From Kitagawia praeruptora (Eukaryota; Streptophyta; Magnoliopsida; Apiales; Apiaceae): DNA of 64,000 nucleotides. Positions 10,983 to 20,834 of this stretch are shown piece after piece (position 1 is the stretch's first letter; each line of letters starts with the position of its first letter). Made by a program: the position numbers and the translations under genes. The DNA lies in NCBI GenBank assembly GCA_037693485.1, contig CM075348.1, forward strand, positions 13,312,501 to 13,376,500, read 5' to 3'. Under the pieces are notes generated by a model, which saw nothing but the letters and a program-made list of their open reading frames with translations, did no database searches and had not been told where the DNA came from.

Positions 10983-11396
10983 TTGTCATCTTTGCACAAA
11001 CGGAGCTCCCAACCGGCGGAAAAATGGCGATTCCGGCTTGTTTTTTCGAATCCTCCGTTCGTCCCAATCTCGAACGTTCCCAACACAAACGACATATCAT
11101 TACAATCGGCCTTCGAAGCTCTACACGTTTATACTAATTTTTTTTTCATTTCTTATGCACGATTGTAAACACCCAAAATCGATCCAAATTTACTGATTGA
11201 AACTCCGGTGAGCTTCACACGCCCCTGCGGGGCCAAACATCGCTAAAACAAATATGTGAGAAAGGTAGAGTGATCTGTGGCAATGCTTTTCATGTGCTCA
11301 GCTAAAAATATGGTTGAGAAATGACTGAGATCGAGAGCTTGCGATCGTGGTGGCGATTTCTCACCGGGAGAGACGACCGACGCTGTTATGTGAGAA

Positions 11397-11414
11397 TGAC
11401 GTCACATGACGTCA
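11397..11414. repeat. Paired TGACGTCA sites (right arm)
   Basis: TGACGTCACATGACGTCA, one mismatch from the left-arm palindrome. It is placed symmetrically inside TIR element 2 and followed by TTACGCATTC, as in the rest of the arm. Confidence 0.8.
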
Positions 11415-11586
11415 TTACGCATTCTGGACATGCGTTACATGGGACACGCATTACGAACATGCGTATCATGAGTACGCAAGTGCTGTTTGGGTCATCAAAC
11501 CGGTATTTTTAACACCCTCTGTGTCCGATGGGTATTTTCGTTTTTTTTTTCAAAAAAACTGTTATTTTTAGCATTTTTTCACCTAA

Positions 11587-12197
11587 GAGCAACTCCAACA
11601 GACTCTTAATTTTTTTTGTTAAAAATAATATAGTTAATTATTTCTTAAGTCATTTATGATAAAAATTTATAAACCATCTCCAACAATCCTTCTCAAATTC
11701 ATCTTCATTTATTTTTAATCTGTCGTGACTTCAGTGAACCGAGGAAACTTATGGAGTAAAATTTATGGAAACTTATTTTTGAAAACTTATGGAGTAAAAT
11801 TTATGGAAACTTACTTATGGAAACTTGGAAACTTATGGAGTTAAAACTTATGAAGTAAAACTTATGGAGCCGTTATTGATTTGCTGCTTTTACAACCGTG
11901 ACTTCAAGTTCAGGTGACCGTGACTTCAAGTCACCGTGGCTGGTAGCTGTTTTGTTTGGTGTCTGTCTGTTTAAACTACTACTTTTAAAAGCAAAGAAAG
12001 CTGGAGGGGATCAAATTAGAGTTATGTATATTATTAAAATAATGGAAGAGGAGAGGAGAAAGACTCTTAATATTGAGGAACTTGATCAACTCTTAAGTTT
12101 TTGGAGAGCCTTTAGGAGGCCGTTGGATTTGATTTTTGCATCATTTTTGTTATAATTTAACTTAAGAGGCCAAATTAGGTGCCTGTTGGAGTTGCTC
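11587..12197. mobile_element. Tourist-like MITE (PIF/Harbinger type), 611 bp
   Basis: The perfect 15-bp terminal inverted repeat GAGCAACTCCAACAG / CTGTTGGAGTTGCTC is flanked by 3-bp TAA duplications (11584-11586 and 12198-12200). A TWA duplication of 3 bp is the hallmark of PIF/Harbinger insertions. It has no transposase. A run of short repeats with consensus ACTTATGGAGTAAAA lies at 11750-11870. The 85-residue frame at 11898-12155 shows no domain. Confidence 0.85.
11750..11870. repeat. Minisatellite of ACTTATGGA(G/A)TAAAA units
   Basis: About five imperfect tandem copies of a 15-30 bp unit containing AACTTATGGAG, inside the Tourist-like MITE. Confidence 0.65.
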
Positions 12198-12200
12198 TAA

Positions 12201-13374
12201 GTAGCAAGTAATGGAAGCTCTATATTTACTACTAATTCTCTTTACTATTTTTAATGTTATTCAGTAAAACCCTTATGTTGCTCTCCCTAGATTGCTATGT
12301 TGTTCTCCCTAGATTGCTAGATGTTTGCTACTCTAAACAGGTAATGTCGTTGCACATTCGAGAATCTCAAAATGAAAATATATTTACATTTGACGGCTTT
12401 GAGTTTGAAACATAATTTATGTATATATTACACATTCAATTTAATGTTATGTGTTAATATTAATAATTTACATATTAAATTGTTGTTAAAACATTGATGA
12501 GATTTTACACATTCAATTTAATGTTCGTGTCACGTCTTGAATTTAAAATTTGATTAGAACGATTTTACAACACGTAAAATTAACAAAATAATTTTTCAAT
12601 TAAATTATGCAGTAACAAAAAATAGAAAAAAATGATGATTTCTTACGTTGAAAATTCTATTCAATTTATGAAATTTACTTATTTCATTTTAATTATCAAA
12701 ATACATTTTTTATTATTTTAAGATGGTTCTACTAATAACCAAATACAATTTCAATAATAAGTGCAAGATGTATTTTGTCTAAATTTTGCTAATCAATAGT
12801 TTGGTCTTCACTACGAAAAAATAAATAAAAACCGTTATATTTTTTTTAAAAAATATAGTTGAAAATCGTTGGATCTAGCATAAAAAAATATTTTATGTGA
12901 TAATATGCAAACTAAAAAATGTATTTATATTAAAATATGAAAAAGTGTATGTTAAGAATTTTAATCATATATAATTAGGTTTTTACCTTGAATATGATTA
13001 TGTCTTCCACATTAAATAGGATTAATATTAAAATTCGTAATTATATTTGTGTGTCCATTTGGATAATAATTATTAAATCATCATTAAATATAGATATTTT
13101 GTGTGGACTGTAAAATTATTCAAATCTAATTTTCAGATCTCATGATATAGTCCAAATAATAAATATGAATTTTTTGAAAATATTAACGAAAAAGTAAATA
13201 AAATTCAATTCTATTACAAAACTTTTTAATTATTTCTTTTTCATATTATAGTTTTCTTTTTAATATGTTATAATCTTGATCTTCTATTTTTAAAAAATTA
13301 GATTCGATGGTTGCAATTATTATGGCGGTACATGACCAAAAATAAAGGATCAAAATTATGAATAAGATCATTCT
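12201..13374. other. AT-rich intergenic DNA
   Basis: About 1.2 kb, very AT-rich, with many short poly-A and poly-T runs. No coding frame, RNA gene or element boundary seen. Confidence 0.6.
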
Positions 13375-13597
13375 TATACTTATGGAAAAAGAGTTTCTAC
13401 CTGACATCGTAGGAAACTTTTCTACAACATCGCCTTAAATTAAATCTGGGCCATAGATTAATCTAATCCAATGGCCCCGCTAGGGGCACCATACATAAAT
13501 CGAATACACCCTCACACACACAATCCCACATAATTTCCTCCATTTTTAATTTGATTTTCCCGTCAATTAGTCTTTTTTTTTTTGAATTTGAAATCTG

Positions 13598-13873
13598 TAT
13601 TGAGCATACAACACTGAGCAAGTCCAACCAGGCTGATCAACAGTTTCTAAATATAGAAATATAACCAACTCTTAGTTTAGCTTTTGGAAAGCAGCAATGT
13701 ACAGAGAGTATATATATTCTAGCTTAGTCTTTACTTCTCTCTCTCTCTTTCCTGTAACAGAAAATGTATAGACACAGAGCAAATGTATATACTTTTCTTC
13801 TTTCGTTAAAGTAAATATATAGTGTTCTTGAGTATTACTTTGTGAATCAATCTTCATTATACAGAAATTAACA
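13598..13873 (+). repeat. copia 5' LTR, 276 bp
   Basis: It begins TATTGAGCATAC and ends AAATTAACA, directly before the PBS. The first two bases are TA rather than TG, and the 3' LTR has the same change. It contains a (CT)n run and a TATATATATTC stretch. Confidence 0.95.
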
Positions 13874-13885
13874 TGGTATCAGAGC
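13874..13885 (+). other. copia primer binding site, tRNA-iMet
   Basis: TGGTATCAGAGC, immediately after the 5' LTR; this is the standard plant initiator-Met PBS. Confidence 0.95.
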
Positions 13886-14185
13886 CGACTGGTATGATTA
13901 TGATCTTCGTTGACGGCTGATTTCAGATTTTCTTCGTCTTGTTCATCGAAATCTGCAGAAATTTGCAGATCTATAGGGTGTTTTCTTCTTATCTGAACTC
14001 AAGATTCATCGTTTCTGTTATTGTGTTTCAATCTCACTGAAAATTTAGATCTTCTTTACGATTTGTTGTTCTAAGCGTCGTAACTGATTGAGTAATCGTT
14101 GATTTACTTGTTTCTGAACTGAGAAGTTAGTTGTTATTACTCTGAACTCGTTAATCTGTTCTTGATTGTGTGAAAATCTCTGGAA

Positions 14186-15307
14186 ATGACAACAACAACA
14201 ACTCAACCAAATACTGATCCTTCAAGTGTGTATTATATTCATCCATCCGATGCGAACACGACGCAACTTGTTTCAGTCAAGTTTAATGGCAATAATTTCA
14301 CTAACTGGAAAAGATCGATGATGTTGATTTTATCAGCTAAGAACAAATTAGGTTTTGTTAATGGAACGCTTAATGCACCAGAAACAACTTCATCAGACTA
14401 TACTGCTTGGGAACGTTGTAATTCTCTTGTTACTTCTTGGATTTTGTTTAATCTCGATGAAACTATTGCGAGAAGTGTATTGTTTCTTAAGAGTGCTAGG
14501 TCGATCTGGAAAGATATAGAGGAGCGATTTGGTAGTTCATCTATCACAAAGTTATATTCTTTGGAACAAGAGTTGACAGAAATTTCTCAGGGTACTCAAT
14601 CTGTCTCTGAATTCTATACGAAAATTAAAACAGTCTGGGATAGTATTGATGATGTTGATCCTGTTCCTGGCTGCACTTGTGGAAAATGTACTTGTGAATT
14701 GGGGCAAAAGTTTCACAAGAAACAACAGGAACAGAGACTGCTGCAGTTCTTGCTCAAATTGAATGATAAGTATAGCTCTGTTAGGGCTCATATCATGATG
14801 ATGCAGCCTTTACCATCTGTTTCACAAGCCTATAGGCTAATTGCTCAAGAAGAGAATCATAAGGGTATTTCTCAGGTCTGTTTGAACTCTGAAAATATGG
14901 CTTTTGTTGCAGACAAAAGGCCATATCAAAAGTCTTTTGTTTCTCAGAATTTTCAGAAACAGTCATATGGTTTTAGTAGGCCTCAGAATCAGACATCTTT
15001 TAGTAGGCCTCAGAATCAGACATCTTTTATGCCTCAGAACTCTGCACCAAGAAGGCCAACAAAACCTGGAGCTAATTACTTTTGCACACATTGTAAAGTG
15101 CAGGGTCATAGTATTGATCGATGTTTTCAGATTCATGGTTTTCCACCTGGATTTAAGGGGTTTAAGGACAGAAAATTCAACTCAACTGCTGCTACTGTTA
15201 GCTCTCATTCTCAGGAATCTGCTGTTGATAACTCATCAAATGAAAATCAAGATGTTTCTCAGTCTTTACAAGATTCAACTCCTCATGGTTCTCTTACTGA
15301 TGAATAG
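14186..15307 (+). CDS. copia Gag (373 aa), ends at an in-frame TAG
   Basis: Capsid and nucleocapsid protein. Residues 15-60 match the copia gag N-terminal domain (YYIHPSDANTTQLVSVKFNG, then NNFTNWKRSMMLILSAKNKL). The UBN2-type gag domain follows (about 75-240), with an odd cysteine-rich insert CTCGKCTC near residue 165. A short tandem repeat SFSRPQNQT and a CCHC zinc knuckle CTHCKVQGHSIDRC lie near residue 300. The start is the first ATG after the leader. TAG at 15305-15307 interrupts the frame, but the same frame continues into protease, so Gag and Pol were probably one polyprotein before a CAG-to-TAG change, or the stop is suppressed. Confidence 0.93.
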   Translation: MTTTTTQPNTDPSSVYYIHPSDANTTQLVSVKFNGNNFTNWKRSMMLILSAKNKLGFVNGTLNAPETTSSDYTAWERCNSLVTSWILFNLDETIARSVLFLKSARSIWKDIEERFGSSSITKLYSLEQELTEISQGTQSVSEFYTKIKTVWDSIDDVDPVPGCTCGKCTCELGQKFHKKQQEQRLLQFLLKLNDKYSSVRAHIMMMQPLPSVSQAYRLIAQEENHKGISQVCLNSENMAFVADKRPYQKSFVSQNFQKQSYGFSRPQNQTSFSRPQNQTSFMPQNSAPRRPTKPGANYFCTHCKVQGHSIDRCFQIHGFPPGFKGFKDRKFNSTAATVSSHSQESAVDNSSNENQDVSQSLQDSTPHGSLTDE

Positions 15308-15828
15308 TATACTCAACTTCTGGATTTGCTTAATAAGCAATTTTCTCCAAGTACTCAATCCAATGATCACTCAGGACATGCTCTTTTAGCAGGTAATATC
15401 TGTCTGATGACTTCTTCAAAATCAAACTGGCTAATAGACAGCGGAGCTACTGATCACATTTGTCCAAATTTGACACATTTTGTGGATTATACAGCTATTA
15501 CTGATTCTTACATAACAATTCCAGATGGAAGTAAAATTCCAGTTTTACATAAAGGAACAGTCATTCTTGATGATAGAATTACATTGAAAGATGTTCTTCA
15601 TGTGCCTGACTTTCATTTCTATCTTATATCAGTTAATAAATTGTGCAAAGACCTGAACTGTAGAATGATTTTTTCTGATGCAAAATGCATTCTACAGGTC
15701 CATTCTCAGAAAGAACCTCTGATGCTTCTTGGTAAGCTGAGTGATGGACTCTATACTGTTGCCAACAACTCCAATTCTGTTCCTCCAAAGAAGTCTCAAA
15801 TTGTCTGCAACACCTCTCTATCTCAGAC
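15308..15828 (+). pseudogene. copia protease and start of integrase, interrupted by solo LTR
   Basis: Continues the gag frame after the TAG. NWLIDSGATDHIC is the D-S-G aspartic protease active site of Ty1/copia elements. The following VLHVPDFHFYLISVNKLCKD is the usual end of the protease region. The frame reaches the duplicated site CAGAC at 15824-15828, where the solo LTR begins. It would process the polyprotein in the virus-like particle. The pol reading frame resumes in register on the far side of the insert at 17183, allowing for the 5-bp duplication. Confidence 0.9.
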
Positions 15829-17182
15829 TGATGTGTTAAATTATGTCTAACCACAAGCGCACGGTGTCTATTGCTAGTACAAATGGCAAGCGGGTCGAAT
15901 CCACAAGGAGACAGGTTCTACTAATTCCTTTTCAGTTATCGCTAATTGTTTCAAGGGTCAAACGATTATTGAAGAATTATTAATTAACTAATTAAACTAG
16001 ATTAACACTAATTAAACAGATGATAAACAAATTATTTAAAACCTAGGGCAATCAGGTCCACCATGCTTACACAATTGGCTCTTAAGCTAAAACAATCAAT
16101 GTGATCCTATAACTAGAGTATGTTAATCTCTTTCAAGCATTAACACTCTCGAAACATTCAACACAATTAACCACTTTTATTAATTCAATCAATCAGGTAA
16201 TTAGAGTCAAGTTAATCTCTTCCAAGAATTAACGCTCTCAGAAATCCAATGATGCTTCCGCACTCAAATTCAATTCTGCTAATCGTATGTGTGCCTCTAG
16301 TAAGTAAATCTCTCGATCCATACCCCTATTTGCATATAATTAATCCATGATATTGGCCAATTACACAAATTAATGATTAAAACATATCAATCAGAATTAA
16401 CCATAACCAATCAAACCACTATGAAAATCATGCCAATATTAGTGCAAACATGGCTTCCCTTTAAGCCATATAAATAACTACTCGCTAATAATTAAACAAG
16501 TAAAACAACTAGTAAAACAAGGAAACATAATTAAACTAATAAGAACAAAGAAAAGATTAAGAGAACAAAACCTTCAAACTTCAATGTTGTCACCCAAAAG
16601 AAGAGTCATGGTGTTTCTCTACATCTTCAACTAATAATAATACTAATCTACTCTAAACTATATTATCTGATCTAATATTACATCCCTCTTCTCTCTTCCA
16701 TAAAATAATACCCTAGATGTGTTTATATAGGCTCTAAAAGTCTTGCCCGATAAAAGTATTTTAATACTCTAAATAAATTACAAGTAGGATTCCATAACTG
16801 AATAGGATTCCTTGTAAAATTCGTTACTTCTTTTTCTCCTCTGTTTCTGGGCTCTTCCAGTTGGATTTTGCTTACTGGACCACCTCTGAATTAAAGATAA
16901 TTCCACAAGCTTCGCGTGGACAGTAAGATCGTCAAATTCTGACTTCTGGAACTCAAGATATGGCCCAAACAGTGCAGGCAGCCCGTATAGCCCAATATTA
17001 CGAATTTTCTCCTATTTTATCTCCAAAATAGCTCTTTTTGCTCCAAATCCTTCCAAGTTATGAATTCTTTATTTCCTACAATAAAACAATAAAATCTATT
17101 AAATAAAAATCCAAATCAATGCAAAACACAATAAATATGAGAATAAAATCATCTAATATATATATAAAAATATACTCTATCA
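15829..17182 (+). mobile_element. Solo LTR, 1354 bp, nested in copia pol
   Basis: It starts TGATGTGTTAAATTATG and ends ATACTCTATCA, with the 5-bp target duplication CAGAC on both sides (15824-15828 and 17183-17187). It has no internal coding region, PBS or second LTR. Landmarks include GGGTCGAATCCACAAGGAGA near 15892, a TATA-like GTGTTTATATAGGC at about 16719, and GCTTCGCGTGGACAGTAAGA near 16909. The last two and their surroundings recur in the copy at 47.86-49.62 kb. Strand is given by similarity to that copy only. Confidence 0.85.
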
Positions 17183-20077
17183 CAGACCTCACATGAAGCT
17201 AGGTTATGGCACATGCGACTTGGTCATATACCATTCTCTCAACTGAAGATTCTAAAGCCTGAATGTAATATTTCTGATGTTTCAAGTTCTGTAATATGTC
17301 AAATCTGTCCAGCAGCTAGACAATGTCGAAAATCTTTTCCTCATAGTTCTATCAAAACTTCAAATGCTCTTGAATTGTTACATATTGATATATGGGGTCC
17401 GTATAGGACCAAAACATATACAAATTGTACATACTTCTTAACCATCGTTGATGATTTTAGTCGTTTTACATGGGTTCATCTATTTCAACATAAGTCTGAG
17501 GTTCCATTTATACTTGAATCTTTTGTTGCCTATGCTGAAACACAGTTTAAAGCCAAAGTTTTATGTGTTCAATCAGACAATGCTTTGGAGCTTACAGCCG
17601 GTTCTTTAAAGCAATTCTATCTGAAACGAGGTATTATTAATCAAACCAGCTGCGTTCATACCCCACAACAAAATGGGGTAGTTGAACGTAAACATCGCCA
17701 TCTATTGGAAACAGCCAGAGCCTTGTTTTTGAAATCTAAACTACCAAATCAGTATTGGGGAGATAGCATTTTATGTGCTCTTTATCTTATCAATCGAATG
17801 CCACTACAAGCTATTGGTAATACTTCTCCTTACTTTAAACTTTATAGAACTGATCATTCCCTTGATAATCTGAGAAATTTTGGTTGTTTATGTTACTTTT
17901 CTACATCCAAAGTTCAACGTTCTAAGTTTCAGCCTCGTGTTGAACCAGGCATTTTTCTTGGTTACCCTTCTTCACAAAAGGGTTACAAAATTTTAAGTCT
18001 TCGAACTAAACAAGTTTCTGTTTCTCGTGATGTGACATTTCACGAGTTACATTTTCCATTTCATCTTATTTCATCTACATCCAATTCTACTTCATATTTT
18101 AACTCTATTTTCTTACCATCTTTTACAACTGTTAATGACTCTACTCATTTTGATGATATTCCCATCATTTCTCAGAATTCTCATAATTCCTCTGACAATC
18201 ACTTTAATTCTCAGAATTCTTCTTCTCAAACCTCATCTAGTTCTTCTCCAACTTCATCTGGTTCTCAGATTTCAAATTCTAATTTTTCTGAACCTAGAGC
18301 TCCAGTTCCAGTTCGTGCTTTAACTAGACAACGTACCACACCTTCTTATTTACAAAATTATCATTGTCACATTGCTACCACTTCTACACCATCTCATCAT
18401 TGCAATTTTGTTTCATCAGAAAATTTTACACCTGCACATAAAGCACATATTTCTCAGCTCTGTAATATCACTGAACCTAAATCTTATACTGAGGCATCCA
18501 AAGATCCTATCTGGGTCGAAGCTATGACCAAAGAACTACAAGCTTTAAACAGTAATCATACCTGGGATTTAGTTCCACTTCCACCTGGTAAGAAGCCAAT
18601 TGATTGTCGCTGGGTATACAAGGTTAAGCTTAAATCTGATGGGACTTTAGAACGTTGCAAGGCACGTCTTGTGGCTAAAGGTTACACTCAAAAACTTGGT
18701 ATCGATTACGAGGAAACATTTTCTCCTGTCATAAAGATGATTACTGTTCGTTGTCTCATTGTTCTGGCTGCTAGTAAACATTGGTATCTTTTTCAACTTG
18801 ACGTTAACAACGCTTTTTTACATGGTGACCTTAAAGAAGAGGTTTACATGAAACCCCCTCCTGGCTTAGCAGTTAGTCCAAATCTGGTTTGTCGTTTAAT
18901 CAAATCTTTATACGGTCTGAAACAAGCCTCACGAGAATGGTTTTCTAAACTTGTTTCTGAACTTACTACTCAGGGCTTTGTACAATCCAAGAACGATTAC
19001 AGTCTTTTCATCAAAAGATCTGGTTCTTTGATCACAATCATGGCAGTATATGTCGATGATATCATTGTTACAGGTAATGATCTTGTCTCCATTAACAGTA
19101 TTAAAGCTCATCTTCATCATGTTTTTAGCATCAAGGACTTGGGTCATTTACACTATTTTCTGAGCATTGAGGTTGGATATTATGCTAATGGTGTAACTCT
19201 TAGTCAGAATAAGTTCACTAAAGAATTGCTCCAAGAGTGTCCGTTTGATTTGCCTCGAAAGGCATCCACTCCTTTGCCTCTACATCTTAAGTTGACTCCT
19301 GATTCTGGAACCTTACTGTCTAATCCAGAAATATATCGTTCTTTGGTTGGCAAACTCAATTATCTAACCAATACTCGTCCTGATTTGAGCTATGCAGTTC
19401 AAGTCTTAAGTCAGTTTATGCAAGCCCCACGTTCTTGTCATCTTGATGCTTTATTACATACTCTTAAGTATCTTTCTACCTCTCCAAATCAAGGCATATT
19501 ACTTCGAGCATCTAATTCCTTGACTCTTCAGGCATATTCAGACAGTGATTGGGCTGCCTGTCCAACATCTCGACGATCCATTACTGGTTACATTCTTTTA
19601 TTTGGCGATTCTCCTATTACCTGGAAATCAAAGAAGCAGGCTACTATATCTCGTTCTTCCTCTGAATCTGAGTACCGAGCCATGGCTTTGGCTGCTGCAG
19701 AGGTTACTTGGACAGTTCGTTTGTTAGAAGAACTTGGTGTCACTGATCTCAAACCAGTAACGTTACATTGTGACAACCAATCTGCCATTCATATCGCGAA
19801 GAATCCTGTTTTTCACGAACGTACTAAGCATGTTGACATTGACTGTCATTTTACACGAGATAAGGTCCTTGAAGGTCTTCTCCAGCTCACTTATTTACCT
19901 ACACAAAATCAACTAGCTGATGCATTTACGAAGATTCTTCCCCTTCCTCAGTTTCAGAATTTAATATCCAAGTTGGGCATGTATTCTACATCCTCCAACT
20001 TGAGGGGGGATATTGAGCATACAACACTGAGCAAGTCCAACCAGGCTGATCAACAGTTTCTAAATATAGAAATATAA
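17183..20077 (+). CDS. copia Pol: integrase, reverse transcriptase, RNase H
   Basis: The longest ATG frame (17213-20077) is 954 aa and intact. It opens with the GAG-pre-integrase motif LWHMRLGH and a zinc-binding H-x-H...CQIC. The integrase triad is D59, D122 and E158, giving the typical D-35-E spacing, followed by the copia-type C-terminal motif. Reverse transcriptase spans about residues 460-700, with AVYVDDIIVTG (YVDD at 613-616). RNase H follows, with AYSDSDWAACPTSRRS and LHCDNQSAIHIAKNPVFHER. The last 22 codons run into the 3' LTR, where the stop lies. It copies element RNA and inserts the cDNA. It is cut off from Gag and protease by the solo LTR. Confidence 0.95.
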   Translation, partial: QTSHEARLWHMRLGHIPFSQLKILKPECNISDVSSSVICQICPAARQCRKSFPHSSIKTSNALELLHIDIWGPYRTKTYTNCTYFLTIVDDFSRFTWVHLFQHKSEVPFILESFVAYAETQFKAKVLCVQSDNALELTAGSLKQFYLKRGIINQTSCVHTPQQNGVVERKHRHLLETARALFLKSKLPNQYWGDSILCALYLINRMPLQAIGNTSPYFKLYRTDHSLDNLRNFGCLCYFSTSKVQRSKFQPRVEPGIFLGYPSSQKGYKILSLRTKQVSVSRDVTFHELHFPFHLISSTSNSTSYFNSIFLPSFTTVNDSTHFDDIPIISQNSHNSSDNHFNSQNSSSQTSSSSSPTSSGSQISNSNFSEPRAPVPVRALTRQRTTPSYLQNYHCHIATTSTPSHHCNFVSSENFTPAHKAHISQLCNITEPKSYTEASKDPIWVEAMTKELQALNSNHTWDLVPLPPGKKPIDCRWVYKVKLKSDGTLERCKARLVAKGYTQKLGIDYEETFSPVIKMITVRCLIVLAASKHWYLFQLDVNNAFLHGDLKEEVYMKPPPGLAVSPNLVCRLIKSLYGLKQASREWFSKLVSELTTQGFVQSKNDYSLFIKRSGSLITIMAVYVDDIIVTGNDLVSINSIKAHLHHVFSIKDLGHLHYFLSIEVGYYANGVTLSQNKFTKELLQECPFDLPRKASTPLPLHLKLTPDSGTLLSNPEIYRSLVGKLNYLTNTRPDLSYAVQVLSQFMQAPRSCHLDALLHTLKYLSTSPNQGILLRASNSLTLQAYSDSDWAACPTSRRSITGYILLFGDSPITWKSKKQATISRSSSESEYRAMALAAAEVTWTVRLLEELGVTDLKPVTLHCDNQSAIHIAKNPVFHERTKHVDIDCHFTRDKVLEGLLQLTYLPTQNQLADAFTKILPLPQFQNLISKLGMYSTSSNLRGDIEHTTLSKSNQADQQFLNIEI
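20000..20010 (+). other. copia polypurine tract
   Basis: TTGAGGGGGGA immediately before the 3' LTR; primer for plus-strand synthesis. Confidence 0.85.
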
Positions 20078-20286
20078 CCAACTCTTAGTTTAGCTTTTGG
20101 AAAGCAGCAATGTACAGAGAGTGTATATATATTCTAGCTTAGTCTTTACTTCTCTCTCTCTTTCCTGTAACATAAAATGTATAGACACAGAGCAAATGTA
20201 TATACTTTTCTTCTTTCGTTCAAGTAAATATATAGTGTTCTTGAGTATTACTTCGTGAATCAATCTTCATTATACAGAAATTAACA
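20011..20286 (+). repeat. copia 3' LTR, 276 bp
   Basis: Matches the 5' LTR except for three substitutions, a +2 change in a GTATATAT run and a -2 change in a (CT)n run. It also begins TATTGAG and ends TTAACA, followed by the ATCTG duplication. Confidence 0.95.
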
Positions 20287-20422
20287 ATCTGACTTCACTG
20301 TATTTTTCTCCATCTCTCAACGATTTGCATATCATATATGCAACAAAATCGTGATTTTAAGGCGACACTGTAGAAAAATTTCCTACATAGTATCAGGTAG
20401 AAACTCTTTACCCTATACTTAT

Positions 20423-20834
20423 TATATACTATATTATAGTCCTTGCAAAATCAATATTTTTTTAGGATCGTAAATTATATATACATTAAGTATTTTATAA
20501 CAAAGTCTTATCCGACAATAAATAGGATCATTTTTGAAATTATATCTTAAGTCTTACTTAATTTTTGAAATTATATTTTTAGTTTCACTTGGTTTTTAAA
20601 AGTAAAAAAATAGTAGTTCTTTTTCAAAAAAATAGGTAAGTTTACTATTTTTATTTTTATGAATTGAAAATTTAAACAATTTTAGTTTAAAAGTTGATTT
20701 ATAGAATAGACACAAATAAACTTATATTTTTGATTCCATTTTTTTACCTGTCTGAAGATATTGAGACAAGTTTGGGACTTATAGAAGAAGTTGAAACTTG
20801 AAACATTACATTGAACTTTGTGCCCAACATCAGA
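20423..20834. other. AT-rich spacer and presumed promoter region
   Basis: No coding sequence recognised. It lies directly upstream of the 5' UTR of the ubiquitin/RNase H-like gene, so it probably holds that gene's promoter, but I see no clear TATA box. Confidence 0.4.

Larger units (their letters stand above)
10694..11578. mobile_element. TIR element 2 of the GCATTT/GGGGTAA family, about 885 bp
   Basis: It is flanked by the 11-bp direct repeat TCACCTAAGAG (10683-10693 and 11579-11589). The ends are inverted: the left reads CTAAAAATACCCATTTTTT...GTGAAAATACC...GGTGTTAAAAATA, and the reverse complement of the right reads CTAAAAATAACAGTTTTTTT...ACGAAAATACCC...GGTGTTAAAAATA. Inside are repeated TTACGCATTTNNNNNTGGGGTAA blocks, then the palindromic TGACGTCA pairs, then a GC-richer unique centre. 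There is no credible ORF. The architecture is the same as in element 1. Confidence 0.65.
13598..20286 (+). mobile_element. Ty1/copia LTR retrotransposon with nested solo LTR
   Basis: LTRs of 276 bp lie at 13598-13873 and 20011-20286, with target duplication ATCTG (13593-13597 and 20287-20291), PBS at 13874-13885 and a polypurine tract at about 20000-20010. Domain order GAG-PR-INT-RT-RNase H is that of Ty1/copia. Without the 1354-bp insertion plus its 5-bp duplication the element is about 5.33 kb. The two LTRs differ by three substitutions and two short-repeat length changes, so it is young. It is disabled by an in-frame TAG after gag and by the solo LTR inserted in pol. Confidence 0.95.
13384..20413. 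mobile_element. Mutator-like MITE split by a copia element (336 bp without it)
   Basis: The outer pieces are 13384-13597 and 20292-20413. Their ends are inverted repeats: the left reads AAAGAGTTTCTACCTGA then TAGGAAA and TTTTCTACA, and the right gives the same in reverse complement with few mismatches. The 9-bp direct repeat TATACTTAT flanks both ends exactly (13375-13383 and 20414-20422); 9 bp is the usual Mutator target duplication. The copia insertion and its 5-bp duplication sit inside. Confidence 0.8.

Noticed and set aside
13384..20413. Reading the outer inverted repeats as ends of one 7-kb DNA transposon
   Set aside because: The copia element has its own 5-bp duplication, PBS and LTRs, so the outer ends belong to a small MITE that was split.
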